A DNA stretch of 64,000 bases from assembly GCA_030737875.1 (NCBI GenBank), contig CM060920.1:477430861-477494860 (forward strand), in the 5' to 3' direction. Made by a program: the position numbers and the translations under genes. This document shows, piece by piece, positions 26,323-39,100 of this stretch (its first letter is position 1; every line of letters starts with the position of its first letter). This DNA is from Allium sativum. Its lineage: Eukaryota; Streptophyta; Magnoliopsida; Asparagales; Amaryllidaceae. The notes below the pieces were generated by a model. The model did not search any database and was not told the DNA's origin. It saw nothing but the letters and a program-made list of their open reading frames with translations.

Positions 26323-27245
26323 CTACCCTTGCCCCTGTCCTTGTTTCTTAGGGAAATCCTTGCTGAGGTGTCCAGTATCTCCACTATGAAAGCATTCACC
26401 CAACTTTCTCTTCTTCTTTCTACAGTCTTTAGCTAGATGTCCAGTAATACCACAGAAGTTGCACTTCCTCATCTCATGTGATTTGTTGTTGCTCTTGTTA
26501 TTTTTGTTATTCTTGTTGTTCCCCTTCTTGAAGTCATCTTTTTTATTCTGAGTCTCGTTAGGCTTAACCTCCTTCTTTCTATTCTTGTCTTCCTCATGAA
26601 GTAGAGCCATATCCACCAAGCTTTCAAAGGTCGCCCCATGAGTATATGAGTTAGGGCCAGGCTGTGTAGTGGCTCGTTCAATCCTCGAGCAAAGCGTACA
26701 GCCTTTTTCTGGGCTGTGTTGACCAAATCCAAACCGAACCGAGCAAGCTGATTAAACTTATTCACGTACTCCCTCACAGACATATCCCCTTGCTTGAGTG
26801 CTAGGAACCTCTCCATCTGAAGGTTCTCCTCTGCGGACGATCAGAATTTGAGCCCAAACCTCTCTCTAAAGTCTGCCCAAGTCTCAACTGGCCTGGTAGC
26901 GTTGGTGACTTCCCACCAAAATGCAGCTTCCTCTTTCAACAACCATGCTGCCAGCTGAACTTTCCTATGGTCCTCCATATCAAAGATAACGAACAAGTCT
27001 TCCGTCTCTTTTAGCCAGTTCCGTGCCTCAACAAAGGTTTCAGTTCCAACGAAGTTCTTACCACCCATTGCTTTAAAGTCTTTGCATATTTTGGCAAAGG
27101 CGGTACCAGGAGGAGGAGGAACCGCGGCCACTGGGGGAGGAGGAGGAGGGATGTCTGCCGTGCCGGCGTCATTGGCCCTGGCTTCTAAGTACCTTCGGAA
27201 CCATCCAGGCACGGGTATTCCCTCAGGAAGGTTAAGATCGGCCAT
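26323..27245 (-). pseudogene. gag (capsid and zinc knuckle), broken
   Basis: Start chosen at 27245, where the protein reads MADLNLPEGIPVPGWFRR; a longer in-frame extension upstream has no homology. The capsid region shows KEEAAFWWEV and then a TGA at 26841 after RERFGLKF. The frame resumes through LKQGDMSVREYVNKFNQLAR, and a frameshift near 26635 moves to a Lys/Asn-rich stretch. One intact CCHC knuckle (CNFCGITGHLAKDC, 26422-26463) is followed by a degenerate one that has lost cysteines (CFHSGDTGHLSKDF). Gag would package element RNA. Confidence 0.88.
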
Positions 27246-27426
27246 GCTGAAAAACGAAAAGAAAAGATTCAAACGAGTAAACAAAGGAAAGTGCTAATGG
27301 CTTCTTGGGGAATAACCTTTTTAAACATAAAACTTTTCTTGAAAAATGCTTCTTTATAAATGGTTTTGAAAATAGTTTTAGAAGGTTTTTTTTTAAAAAA
27401 ACTTTTGCCCAGCCTGGTAACCTTCT

Positions 27427-27438
27427 GCTCTGATACCA
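27427..27438 (-). other. primer-binding site, initiator Met tRNA
   Basis: The minus strand reads TGGTATCAGAGC two bases inside the LTR that begins at 27441. Confidence 0.92.
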
Positions 27439-27440
27439 AA

Positions 27441-30248
27441 TGTAACACCCCACCTCCGCTAGGGTCACTCCCAAAGGGAATGCACTAGTTTTGGTGGAGT
27501 ATTATCTAGGTAAACATGCACAGAGATATTACAAGGCAGAACATAAATAAAGCAGTGGTAGAAATTAAAAACCAACTTTTTATTATTTTCCAGAAAAGAG
27601 TCAAAAGCTCATATATCCAAGATACAAATTATTCCATTACATCCAGTTCATAATAAAGAAGCATAAACTTAAAACAAAAGTAAATTATTCCCCATAAATA
27701 GCGGAAGCAGCCATAGCATAGCCCAAGACCAAACCGTACATGAGCTGTCAGAAAGCAAGCTAAATCCAAGCTAAGACCTAGTGTTTCCTCCCTGAGAACC
27801 TTGGGGGGAACGAAAGAAAAAGGGGCAAAAGAAAAAGGGCCAGTCATAAAGACTGGTAAGCCCTAGTGACTTTCAGTATGAAAACTAGTAAAGGTAACAT
27901 GATATGTGAAAACTGGAATTAAACATAAGGATGATAACAGAACTAGTAGGATAATTAAGATAACAAGATAAGTCAATTCTGGCATCGCATGTTCAAGGTT
28001 CGCTGCACCAACTGTACTAGTATTCTAACCCATGTCAAGTATTAACCATTAAATGATCCCTTGGCCCAGTATCATGAAGTGATCCATTACGGAGTCCTAC
28101 GGTACGATCTACTAATCGATCGGCTCCCTACAAGTCCAAGCTCATCATGTGTCTGTGTCATACGGCCCTATCCTGAAATGTAGTTACCTGTGCTAGGTCC
28201 ACCATAGGGTGTATCAAGTCCTATGGTGCCAACCACCAACACGAATCAAGCACACACAGTGTAAATCTACGGGTGCCCAATGTCTGCTTTTTCAACTCCG
28301 GGCTACGTGCACGACCATAGCCCGCCTGAACCTACAATGGCGCACCTACTCAGCCGTCATTCTGGTCGCTTACAATCAGCCCAGTAATCGTGCCCCACCC
28401 TGCCTAGTCCTAGGGTATCGTGATACATCTAAGTGGTTACTGCTAAAAAGGACCGCGTAACTAGGGTTTCTAATTGGTTAAGTGATGTCATTCAAATTCG
28501 TGACTTAACCCTATCCAAATCATGTATCAAGTTGGTTAATTGTGTCCAGACTTAAACCTATCAATTCATCGTGTCAAGATGGTTAAGTATATTCAAGTGG
28601 TTCATGACTTAACCCTATCATGTGGCATTAATTCATTAGTGCATGCCAACCTCTCACATTAGATTGACTGTTGTGGTTACTGGATTTGCCGGGCGGTTCC
28701 GGACAGATTTACACCACAACATAGTCTAACCTCGGGTTTTTTTCGTGCGATATGACCAACTACCCACATTGGATCCTATTGTTTGCAGCCACTGGATTTG
28801 CCGGGCGGTTCCGGGCAGATTTACACTGCAAACTCAATCCAACCTCGAGTTGGCCATTTTCAAGTTATCTAATTGTCATGCCCACGTTCAAGTTTTCATG
28901 TCTAGATTCATGTCCAGTTTTCAGGTCATGTTTCATGTCAAATCATGTCAAGTTCATGTCCATATTCAGGTTCAAGTCATAACAACGTTCATGTTCAAGT
29001 TTAAAGCTAATTTATGTTTTACCTAGTCTACCCAAATCGTATTCCCATCGCACGCAAGTTCGAATCGATACAAATAAATCTAATAGGGAATAACATAAAA
29101 AGGAACGGGTATAAGGTGGCAAAAGTGATTACTAGCATAACATAGTATGACTTGAAACAAAAGATTAAAACATTATTGGCATATGGATTATTGGCCTCAA
29201 ACATAAAGATTCCAATTCTAGCAAAATAAGATACTAGTCAAAATAACATTTGTCATAAGGTGATAGTATAGTCATGGTAACGACTGTCATAAGGTGATAG
29301 TATAGTCATGGTAACGTCTGTCTTAAGGTGATAGTATAGTCATGGTAACGACTGTCATAAGGTGATAGTCATAAACTTGTGACTAGTAGAAGATTCAACA
29401 TGATAATATGAGGGGTTTCTCTTTTTGATTTACAACACGAATAGGCCCCAAATCAATGTCATAATAATATCCAAGAGTCAAGATCCAAGATGAACAAGAA
29501 TGGATGTAAAACAATCATCATACATAGGTCCAAATTCAATTTTACATCATATTCATAATACATTTATAGTTTAAATCTGAAAATAACTGGGGCTTACAGA
29601 TCGAAGTTCGAGAATTAGAAAAAGAGAGTCGATGTTGAATCTTTATATGCTTAGTCAAGTCTTAATAGAAATCCCCAAATCAGCTATTCCCTTAACGCAA
29701 TCTCAACGTAGAAGAAGCAGTCCCTCTCTCAAACTTTTCGACCAGAATTAGAGCAGCATAAATCAAAAAGAGTTTTGTGTAGAGAGACTGGTGTTAGGGG
29801 CTGTATTTATAGGGTCAGGTCAACGAATGTGGACAGAAATGAGGCCAAATACATCAGAGTGAATCCAGCTTCAGAAATGGGCTCGGGCGCCAGGTCGACC
29901 CCCAGGTCGACACTATGGTCGACCTGGCCCTGGGTAGGTCGACTACATAGTCGACCCCCAGGTCGACCTGGTCCTTGGCGGGAATTTTCCCGCCCAGTCC
30001 ATTTGGAGGTTTGAAATTCGAATTTTTGAATTCGAATTGAGTCTGTTTTGAACTTGAAAATATCTGAAAACTTCGAAAGGTCATAACTTGGTCATACGGA
30101 CTCCGATTTTCGAAAACTCAGACTCGTTTCCAAGCAGAATTTCGAGATGAACGCAATGGTGTAACCCGTTTCCCTTGATTCTTATTTTAAAAATTAATTC
30201 TGCCCTGATTTATGGTCATTACACGTTATAAAAACACGGGTTGTTACA
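27441..30248 (-). mobile_element. 5' LTR of the minus-strand Tekay-like element
   Basis: The 2808-bp partner of 19715-22459 starts TGTAACACCC and ends GGGTTGTTACA. It is about 63 bp longer, mostly from an extra 33-bp minisatellite unit and a small duplication near 30020. The region after 30248 does not continue the LARD-like LTR that the element interrupts on the left. Confidence 0.92.
29804..29811 (-). promoter_or_regulatory. TATA box of the Tekay-like 5' LTR
   Basis: The minus strand reads TATAAATA, followed by a pyrimidine-rich start-like stretch (cagtctctctacac). It lies about 437 bp from the LTR's outer end, so U3 is short and R-U5 is about 2.3 kb. Confidence 0.6.
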
Positions 30249-30711
30249 TTTACTGTACATTTCAGTAGACACTTCATTTGGTTTAATTCATTTATATGAG
30301 ACTGTTAGTCCTGACCCTTGTATATTGTTTCTTTGACTGTATGCCTGGGTCAGCTCGAGCACCATAGCCATTAGTGACACACTTGGTAGATTGGCATATC
30401 ATTTGGACCACCTCCAGTTATCAGTTATCTATTTATCAATTATCCAGTCTTATTATCGGTACTTATATGTACTTTATCTACTGTATGAGCTTATGACACT
30501 CTGTGAACTATAATGTATCATGTATTATGTAAGAACCTATGTACTATTATATTTCCGCTGTGAGTTGCTCTGCTTATGTTTCTCTGATTCTGTGTTCTGA
30601 TTTGCATTTACCTCATTAGTAAAAATTAACAATTCATTGTTTTAAGCAATTCAAGTTTGACATGTGTGGTTTATTGTCAATTTGAATGGTTTGAAATAGT
30701 GGGTCGTTATA
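30249..30711 (+). mobile_element. orphan LTR end of another gypsy element
   Basis: The sequence carries features common to the plus-oriented ends of the other LTRs here ('atttccgctgtgag' and a run of pyrimidine-rich T/C blocks) and ends GGGTCGTTATA, one base off the usual GTTACA end. Its left end is cut by the LTR at 30248 and its right end abuts a copia remnant. No TG start or primer site is present. Confidence 0.55.
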
Positions 30712-32103
30712 TGGATTTTCCAAATTGACACATGTCTACCACTTAACGAAAGATCCTTACTTGATCTCTATGGATCTCAGGAGAATTATCAACATGAATA
30801 CCACTATTAAAAATATGATCCCTAATCCTAGGGTCATCAACAGTGACCACATCAACCTCTCTACCTTGCTATGGACTAGGTTCTTTTACTGTCACTTGCC
30901 TTCTATAGTCAACTACAGATCCAACCAATCTATAAGGGATTCCTTCCTCCAAAACTCCTCTCATCGTAACACGACCACCCTTGTTTACTCTTGAAGAACC
31001 ACCTCGAGTATCATAAGTGTAACAACGACGATCTAACTGACCGAGGGAAATTAGGTTATGCAAAAATGTGGGGATAAGTCTAACTCCTGAGACTCCCCTA
31101 ACCACACCATCATGTATACGAAAGTGGATAGATTCAATACCATAAATTGGTAGCTCTACTCCATTGGTCGTCCTAATTATGTCGACATTACTCTCATAAG
31201 AAGAAAAACACTTCACGTCACTATAGATGTAGAAATATGGCTCCAAAATCCATCTCTCAAGGATTAGCTTCAATTAAGAGGACACCACAGGAAGCATCAC
31301 TATTGGTGCCTTCAGCAAAACCTTCTTGTACAACATCACTAGTATCACAATGTGTTACCATCTTATTATCCTTTTGATAAGCATAACAAAATATATGTTT
31401 ATGACCTTTCTTACTACAATAATTACATGTGATAACACCTTTACCACTAGCTTCATTCTTTCTCCAACTTGTATCTTTGTTCAAGTATCATGCTGCATAG
31501 CCTCACATTGAACTGATTTCAAGCCCGATCCTTTTCTCCTTATCTGCTCATTCAAATAGTTGTTCAAACAGTTTCCAAGGAGATAGCTCGATTAGCATTG
31601 GAATTACTTAATGAAACGACCATAGTCTCCCAACTTTCTCGAAAAGAACTCATCGACAAAAGAGCCTACAACTCAATATAAAAAATTAACCTTCAAATTG
31701 GCAATTGTTTGATCGCATCTTAAAATTCATTCAAATGCTCTGTAACAGATTTTTTTTCATCAAATTTCAGTTGTACTAACTTTCGAATTAAAAAAGCCTT
31801 ACTTGTAGCTCTTCTTAACTCATATAAAGATACCAACTTGTACCACAAATCCTTCGTGGATTCACTTATAGCAACATGATGGAATACTGAATCATTAAGG
31901 TACTAGCAAATCAAAGTGATCATCTTCTTGTCTATCGTCTTCCATTTTCACTCATCTATATCTAATGGTTTCTTCCCATTTCCATCAATTGGATCATGAA
32001 GATTATTGAGGTATGAAGCATCCTCCATCTTAGGCTTCCAAATCTTCAAATTTCTTCAATCAAAAATAGTCATCTTCGTAAATGACATCATATCCGGCAT
32101 AAA
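30712..32103 (-). pseudogene. Ty1/copia gag and protease/pre-integrase remnant (copy 1)
   Basis: Reading minus from about 32103: the copia gag start (MTIFD, KMEDASYLNNLHDPI, DSVFHHVA, TKDLWYKLVSLYE, LIRKLVQLKF, VTEHLNEF, SWETMVVSLSNS), a CCHC knuckle (CNYCSKKGHKHIFC, within 31257-31484), then the protease/pre-integrase region (30869-31273) with NGVELPIYGIESIHFRIHD and LIPTFLHNLISLGQLD. Several stops interrupt gag, and the protease active-site DSG/DTG is not recognisable. Integrase and RT are absent because the element is cut at 30712. Confidence 0.88.
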
Positions 32104-32151
32104 AACGAAAAAAATTCAATCCAGAATCACTCTATGCTTTGCAATGATCTA

Positions 32152-32163
32152 GCTTTGATACCA
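32152..32163 (-). other. copia primer-binding site
   Basis: The minus strand reads TGGTATCAAAGC, one base different from the initiator Met tRNA complement, two bases inside the LTR. Confidence 0.8.
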
Positions 32164-32165
32164 AC

Positions 32166-32900
32166 TGTTATGAAGTATGCCCTTTACGTGGATGGGACTT
32201 ACCCACCCGGATCTTATTCATTTAATTACTTAAAGATAATTTTGATAGGAAACAACACAAATATGAAATTATGTGTAAACATACACCAAACCACCCACTT
32301 TATTGATTCACCAAAATAACTTTTTTTTATTATAAACTCAAAATCAACAAATATATAACTAAATCATTAAGTTTGTTGAGAAATAAAAAGAATATTTAGA
32401 TGATTAAAATGTTGTTGGAGAAGAATAGCAATGAAGAACGATGAAAAACCATTGAATTAACAAATTTCGGTCACAATCCATACTTTGATTCAAGTTGCTT
32501 ATATAGGAAAATAGAAGACCTAGAAAAATATTGAAATTGCCTCTAACAAATATTAGAAAAACCCATCTGGAAAACTTGATCAAAACAAGAATACGTCGGC
32601 TTAGACGTCTGACAGGGCTGGTCAGATGTCTTGTTGAGATGGTCAGACGTCTGACCGAATATTCAAAAAAGTTATTTCCTTCATGTCAGACATCTGACAT
32701 AGTGCCTTAGACGTCTGACCAAAATCTATGTCTCCAATCTTCCATTAGCTCAAATGTCTATCATAGGCTTTAGATGTTTAAGTCGAAGCTCTGATTTCTT
32801 GGTGTCCCTTTAGGCTGCTTTTGTTCTTCCTCTATCACAAAGCACTTCCACACATCATCATCTTCAACATATATATAATTTCATATAACAATTCACAACA
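32166..32900 (-). mobile_element. copia 5' LTR (copy 1)
   Basis: 735 bp starting TGTTATGAAG and ending TTCACAACA, so in element orientation it runs TGTTGTGAA...CTTCATAACA. The adjacent primer site proves it is the 5' LTR. The 3' LTR is absent. The right flank is 'ctagt'; the left flank is lost by truncation. Confidence 0.85.
32603..32720. promoter_or_regulatory. four GTCAGACGTCTGAC-type palindromes in the copia LTR
   Basis: Perfect or near-perfect palindromes centred on GACGTC occur at 32603-32613, 32641-32656, 32685-32698 (GACATC variant) and 32709-32720, with a further half-site gtcagatgtc at 32621. ACGT-cored GACGTC is a C-box type bZIP target, and clustered cis-elements in U3 are known in plant copia LTRs. 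A regulatory role is inference. Confidence 0.6.
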
Positions 32901-34967
32901 CTAGTTTGGTTTCTTTTGTGGTGGATGGCGATAGTGCGCATGATATTAGTATGGTGGTTAATTGTTTGTGTAATATTGGGGTCATTAACCACAAGTAGAG
33001 AAAGTACGATTCAATGATAGTTGAGGTTGTCTTTCATGATTCTATATTTATGGATTGAGTTTTAATCAACATGCATAGTGATCCTTTATATGTTTTTGTG
33101 GGTAAGAGTGCTGGTGTACATGGTTTTTTTGGTGGATGAAATGAAAGTTTGAGGATGACATTATTATGAGTGTTTTCGGGTGTTAGTGTAGCTTGTATCT
33201 CTTCTTGTTTGTTTGACATTATAGGTTCAAGTTCTCTAGCCATTGCTCAACATGACGTTGCAGTTATTGTTAGTGAATATATCTCTTGTGAAGTTATGAT
33301 TCAAGGGATATTTTATGAGTTTAGTTCATATTTTAATTCGTATAGAAATGCTTGATTGTTTGAGATGGTGGTGTAGCTTTCGAAGCTTTTGCACATTATG
33401 ATTTTACTGGTGGAATAATGCGAAGGTGCTATGATGGAATGGGAAGATTTTGGTTCAACGGATGTGCATAGTGAACTCTTTTGGGAAATTGAAAAAGCAT
33501 CAGTTGCAGGTTGATAATTTTGAGATGATTGATAAGAGCATATTGGTCTAATAGTAACAATGGGATTGAGAAGCAAGCTAATTATTGCGACTTTTAAATT
33601 TACGTTTTAAACTATTGCATTGCTTCTTTATGAAGATCACACCTCTCCTGTGAATTTAATCATACTTGCAAATTGGGTAAAAGAAACGCTGAAAAAAGAC
33701 TTTGGAAATTTACTGATGAAGAAATGAATATAACGAGTACTCTAATGCTATCTAGTGACATTTCAAATACATTACTAACCTATTTTTGACTAGTGCTGAA
33801 TGATTGTATGTATCTCTGATAAGAAGATGATTAACAGAATAGACTGTTGGATTATAGATGATGGCTATTTATAGTTTTGATTCATTACTCTTCTTTTCCA
33901 TTTGGAAGCATGCCCTTTTTGACTGTTCTCATGCACGAAACATCAATGGATCAAGTGTCGTGCTCTTTAAAAATGAATATCCAAGCATATGGAGCTTTAC
34001 TATTGTGTGAGCTATGGACTTTCTTTCAAACACAAAGCAAATCCCTTCGTCCTACTGAATGATTGATTTAAATATAAAAATCCCTCACTATTATTCCTTC
34101 ATAAAATATTCATAAGCTCCAAATCCATATATTTTTTTTACAAAATGAAGCCAAATGGATATATGGTGAAAATTTTGAGAACTCAAAAGATTAAAAAATG
34201 CTTCCTATGGATCCATCTTCTAGTAAATATAGTTTATCTATTTATATATTATGTAGTTTCAAGGCTATTTCATTCTTATTATTTGTATCTCAAAATACAA
34301 TTTTTTAATTTATTTCTATCAGATGGAAAAAACTAAAAAAATTCATCCATCTCACTTTCTAAATTCCTATTGTGCACACCCATATTTTGTATGTAGATAC
34401 CACTTATCAAATCCAATGCATAGGATTATGATTTATCTCCTTTAGCTTTTCTATAAACATGTTGATGTTGAATCAAAAAAAAAACTGAACCTTTAATCAA
34501 TAATACAAAAATATGTAACATGGCATCCTTCGTTTAAGCTTCTACAAAATGGGCAACTGCATACATGGCTTGGATGACACTTAAAATCTCATATCCAAAC
34601 GCATTTCAAAAAAAGGCCCAAAAAATCAAATTAAATTTTTGAATGTTATCTCAATCACCAAAACTGAATTTCAGTGACATTTATTTAACGCATACACATG
34701 TACTGATACAAACAGAAATGAGATCACCTAGGATCACCATCAAATTAAATCAAATGATAAAAGTTGATATACGAACAATCAAATTTTGTAACTTAGGTGA
34801 AAATGAAATTGTTTATTTGTGCAGTAGTTGATACACAAATTATATAATTTTGACAATAGTCGACACACGAACCATCAAAATTTTCCTACTAGTTTAAATT
34901 TTATTGAATACAATTAAATTAGGTGTAACTTGACTCTCCGGAATTTGGATTACTATATTATAGCATA
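32901..34967. other. no recognised gene; old relic sequence likely
   Basis: AT-rich sequence duplicated at 59811-61871. The part at 32940-33360 reads partly like decayed plus-strand coding sequence (an open stretch of 61 codons at 33170-33355, kept in both copies), but I recognise no family. Conservation between copies reflects recent duplication, not selection. Confidence 0.4.
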
Positions 34968-35625
34968 CATTGTTATTGTGGCAGTATGTCGAGTCGAGTC
35001 GACAGAGGTCTAATTAGTCAACTAGTCGATTAGTCATAGACTAGTCGACAAATATATTGCTACAACCAAAAGGTTGTCAATTCTAATATATTGCTACCAA
35101 CAAATATATTGCTACTGATAAAAACAAAGGATGCATAGAATTTAATAAAGTGCAAGTTGCAATATGGCAATGGAAAGGCGGCGCTGTAGGTTCAGGGTAT
35201 TGATTGGTTATCGATCGAAGCTTGGGTTTGAAGTTTTTTTTGTTTGATAATCGATACTCGATCTTTTTCAATTAGAAAATTTAAAATCAACTTCCGATCG
35301 ATTTGTTTTTTTGATCGATACTAGGTATCAACCTTTTCGGCTGTTTTTTAATCATTCGATGCAAGTATCGATAACTTTCAGTTTTTTTCCTGTTTGATAT
35401 ATCGATAACTGTAAGGGATTTAGATTTTTTTTCTTTTCTATAATGGGCCAATACCAAGCCAGTCGACACCAATAACAATCTAGTCGACTCGACTAGTCAA
35501 TAAGTCGACTAATTTCTACCCAGGCACCTGAAATTCATACAAAAAGTAAGTCGAGACTTCATGTCGATGGTTTGATCCCGGTTAGTCGACTAGTCGCCGA
35601 CTAGTCGAGGGCCATGATAACAGTG
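34968..35625. mobile_element. TIR element rich in CTAGTCGAC motifs (copy 1)
   Basis: The left end CATTGTTATTGTGGCAGTATG and the reverse complement of the right end (CACTGTTATCATGGCCCTCGA) form an imperfect terminal inverted repeat. Both ends carry clusters of GTCGAC and CTAGTCGACTAGTC palindromes. The terminal pattern resembles non-autonomous hAT elements, but I do not see a convincing 8-bp target duplication (atagcata and atattaac). It is about 658 bp and non-coding. Confidence 0.6.
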
Positions 35626-35709
35626 ATATTAACATATACAAACAATCATGAAGTTCCTATTTCAACCAATGCATTTTACTGAATTTGGATATATATTACC
35701 TTATATTAA

Positions 35710-36170
35710 TTGGTCTTTTGGTTAGTCTTCGTATATGGGTCTATTATGATAATTAATGCATCCACATATGTAATAAAAAAATTATATGTGCAAATACAAA
35801 TGCAGACACCATATCAAGCAAGAATTAAAGAATCGAAAAAACAAGGCATAGAAATTTCATATGAAGTCAAGAAAGAAACATTTGATATGTTGACTAATGC
35901 TAAAAGGAAGGATCATAGACCTTATTACGGAAATAATCCTGGTGTAAATTTTTGAACTTTCAACAAAAATTATGTTAATTAGTTCAAAATGTTAAAATTG
36001 GTGTAATAGTTGATGAAATGCAGAAATAAAAAGATGCCTCTTATACCATTGACAAAGGAGAAGCACAGAGTAAAGAAAAATTTGAGCAAAAGATAGAGCG
36101 TCAAGATGGAGAAATTCAAATGCTAGAAAAACAATATGACCAATTTTCTAAGATGTTCCGACGGTGATTT
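35710..36170 (+). pseudogene. possible Ptta/En/Spm transposase-type relic (copy 1)
   Basis: An open stretch (35710-35955) contains ARIKESKKQGIEISYEV and KKETFDMLTNAKRKD, followed after stops by a coiled-coil-like charged stretch (EKFEQKIERQDGEIQMLE). The composition recalls the C-terminal part of plant En/Spm-associated proteins. No catalytic region is present and the assignment rests on overall pattern only. Nearby 'gacgtaggtaaacc'-type repeats (36530-36800) could be subterminal repeats. Confidence 0.3.
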
Positions 36171-36179
36171 GATAAAGAG

Positions 36180-39100
36180 CCAAATGATCATCCTGAGAGC
36201 TAAAAGTGTTTTTTTATTCGTAGTGATATTTTTACAGCGTAGTGCAACATGAACATATTATCGTATTGTATAGATGTATGAGAACTTGATCACTGTTACT
36301 TTTACTTTGTAATGTAGATTGGATATATGAAATTAATTGATGATGAATGATTTGATATTAATATTTTTGGTTGAATGTATATGGATATAGAAAAAGTAGA
36401 TTTATTATTTGTTTAATATGGTGATACAAAATGTAATAATAATATTTCAAAATTGTCTCAGAAAATGTGAATAGTAAATGAAGGAAAGGCATACGTATTC
36501 TAATTTTGATGTAATAAAACAATTGTTTAAATGATGTAGGTAAAACGTAGAAAACAAAGACGTAGGTAAACCATAGCTTAATAACTGGCCTAAAAGGCCT
36601 GAAAAACGAAAGACGTACAAACGGCATGGGAAAAGCATATGAAAACAATAGCATAGGAAAGATATGGATAAATGAACATTGTAGGAAAATGGTAAGAAAT
36701 GTTAGATGTGAATACATCACAGTAAAATCGTAGAGAGATGATAGCGAAGATATGACGCAGGAAATAACCGCACTAAAGATGTAGGTACGACGTGGGTATT
36801 ATATTACCTCTGTGGGTTTTACCCATGATAGTATTGTCGTAGGGGTTATGTAGCTATACATTTACCTGCATCCCGCATATGCCATTTTGGCATAGGTAAA
36901 AAATGTACTTTTCTTACTGTGAATGGGTAAGGGCAATGCATGGTTTATATAAGAAGATGGAAGGGAGAATTTCTCAAGCCTCTTCCTTTTTCCACGTTCA
37001 GGTTCCGCTTGTCATTTGGTGGAAAAAAAATACTGGCATGCATTCACACATTAATATGAAGTGGCTTCAGTTCTATTATAAAGAAGGAAAAATGGAAGCA
37101 AACATAAGAAGAAATAAGTATCTTTACAAATATAACACATTGAATGGGAAATAAGAACAAAAGATTTGGAATCGATGTGGGCACTAAACATAACAAACGT
37201 GGCAGGGAAGAGTAAATAATGAACATGCATGTTTAATGGGTTGAAATTTTGAAAATTTCCAATATGAATGCTTGCACATGTTCTCTTATTGAATTATAAT
37301 ATGCATTTCTATCGTTCTAGGGTAAAAATACCTAGTCAAAGAATAAATTCCACATATTCTATTTGTTCAAAAATACATTTGCTAGCGATTCAAATTCAAA
37401 ATTTCAAGGATACACATATATTGATAGATTTTGCGCATTGTTGGAGACAAGAGCATAAATTCGGGGCAATAAACATTCAAATTTCATAGAATGAAAAATG
37501 ATGTCGTTCTTTGAAAAAAGATTTAATATTAAAAAAACTGTCTAAACTTCTAAAATAATTTATTTTCAGCGAATTAGTTAAATTTGACTAAAATATAGCG
37601 AATGATAGAAACTTCATATTTTATAATGAAAATTTTACCTTCGCTATTTTTAATTAGACATATTCCAAATATCAGTTTTCATAACTAAATTTGATTGTTT
37701 ATTTTTACATTAAATTCCCTTTAGCTACGTTTACTTTAAGTCATTGAAATTTTGTGGTTAATGATTGATTTAATTTATTTAAATTGAACTAAACACATGT
37801 GACCCAATTTCAAATTTTAAGTTTCAACGTCAAACCGTTTTATATCGTTTATAGCTATTATTTCACAATCGTTAATTATCGTTTCAATCTCGAATTTATT
37901 TATTTCGTAAATCACTCTTACCTTCTAAACGTACAATTTAATTTATTTTTCTCATAATATTATTTTAATTTCATTAAAATACTAATTCGATTTAGTGTGA
38001 AATGTAAACTACGATTAACTCATTTTTCTTTATATTTGAAACATTAAAGTCGGTTCAATCTTAAGTTTTATAAAGTCGTAGCTTGTCAATTACGCTAAGG
38101 AATCATAAATTTATATTTTAAGACAAACTTGTTTCAAGTTTAACATAATCTAATAGTTTGAAAATTGGTTGAAATTACAATACATTAGAATATACCCAAT
38201 CCAGTTGACAAAGCTAAGATTTCACTATGATGTCTAGTTTTGTCCCAACACCACATGAATTAATTATTGATTGAATCCTACCATATCATTAATATATTTA
38301 ACTGATATAAAAATTAATGAATGGGATGAAGTAGGGTAGGGGATAAGTTGAATAGAGATAGGGAAATTGAATAGTGATAAAGTTTGACTATATCATTTTA
38401 CACATCCACCAATGATGTTAAATCGTTTTACTTTCCTTATTAAAGGTCTTTTTTAACCCTTTTCCAAAAATTAAGTTTCTTAACCGAACATCATTGCAAG
38501 GAGGACCACTTTTTCATGAATTTGACGCCAATATAATCATGTTAACAGTGTTAGAGCGCTTAGAATTTAAAATTTACTTGCATATTCCATGAAATTGGCT
38601 TGCTCATGTATTATTTCCTACAACTGTGTACCACTGTATATAAAAGCGATTTCTCTCCGCAGTCGTAAAATCAGTTGAGCCGTGGAAGTACAAGTTTAAA
38701 ATTTGGCACATATGCATATGTGCATGGCAGTTCATGTTAAAATTTTAAACTATTGTTTAACATTGCCATTATAATGCAAAAATTGTGCATAACTGCTAGT
38801 TTCTAATAATTCATTCGATATATTAATATGTAAAATATAAACATATACAACCAAATCGAATTAGTTGACCAAAAACATTACATCATATTATCATCATCCT
38901 CTGAATGGGTGGAGTGGAATAATTAATATTGTCTAATCAACTTAAGCTGATCGAACTTTCAACATCAAAACTATAATAATAATACTATGAGGTTCGAGTT
39001 AGAACTAATTGATATATTGTTTTAAATAAATAAATGTTAAATAGAAGATTTTAGTATAAGTAAATTTATTAGCAATGATGGTATAGCTTTCCAACTGCTA

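Larger units (their letters stand above)
30951..37094. repeat. segmental duplication, copy 1
   Basis: Matches 57860-64000 in the same orientation, with about 2 % substitutions (7 in the 360 bp 33001-33360) and small indels. The shared sequence starts at the 5-mer aaaac (30951-30955); the bases before it differ from the other copy. The right end here is set only by the window end of the other copy. Confidence 0.93.

Noticed and set aside
36358..36720. Hydrophobic 120-codon frame, also at 63264-63626, as a membrane-protein gene
   Set aside because: It is Phe/Tyr/Leu-rich only because the DNA is AT-rich; conservation between copies is explained by the recent duplication; no promoter or homology seen.
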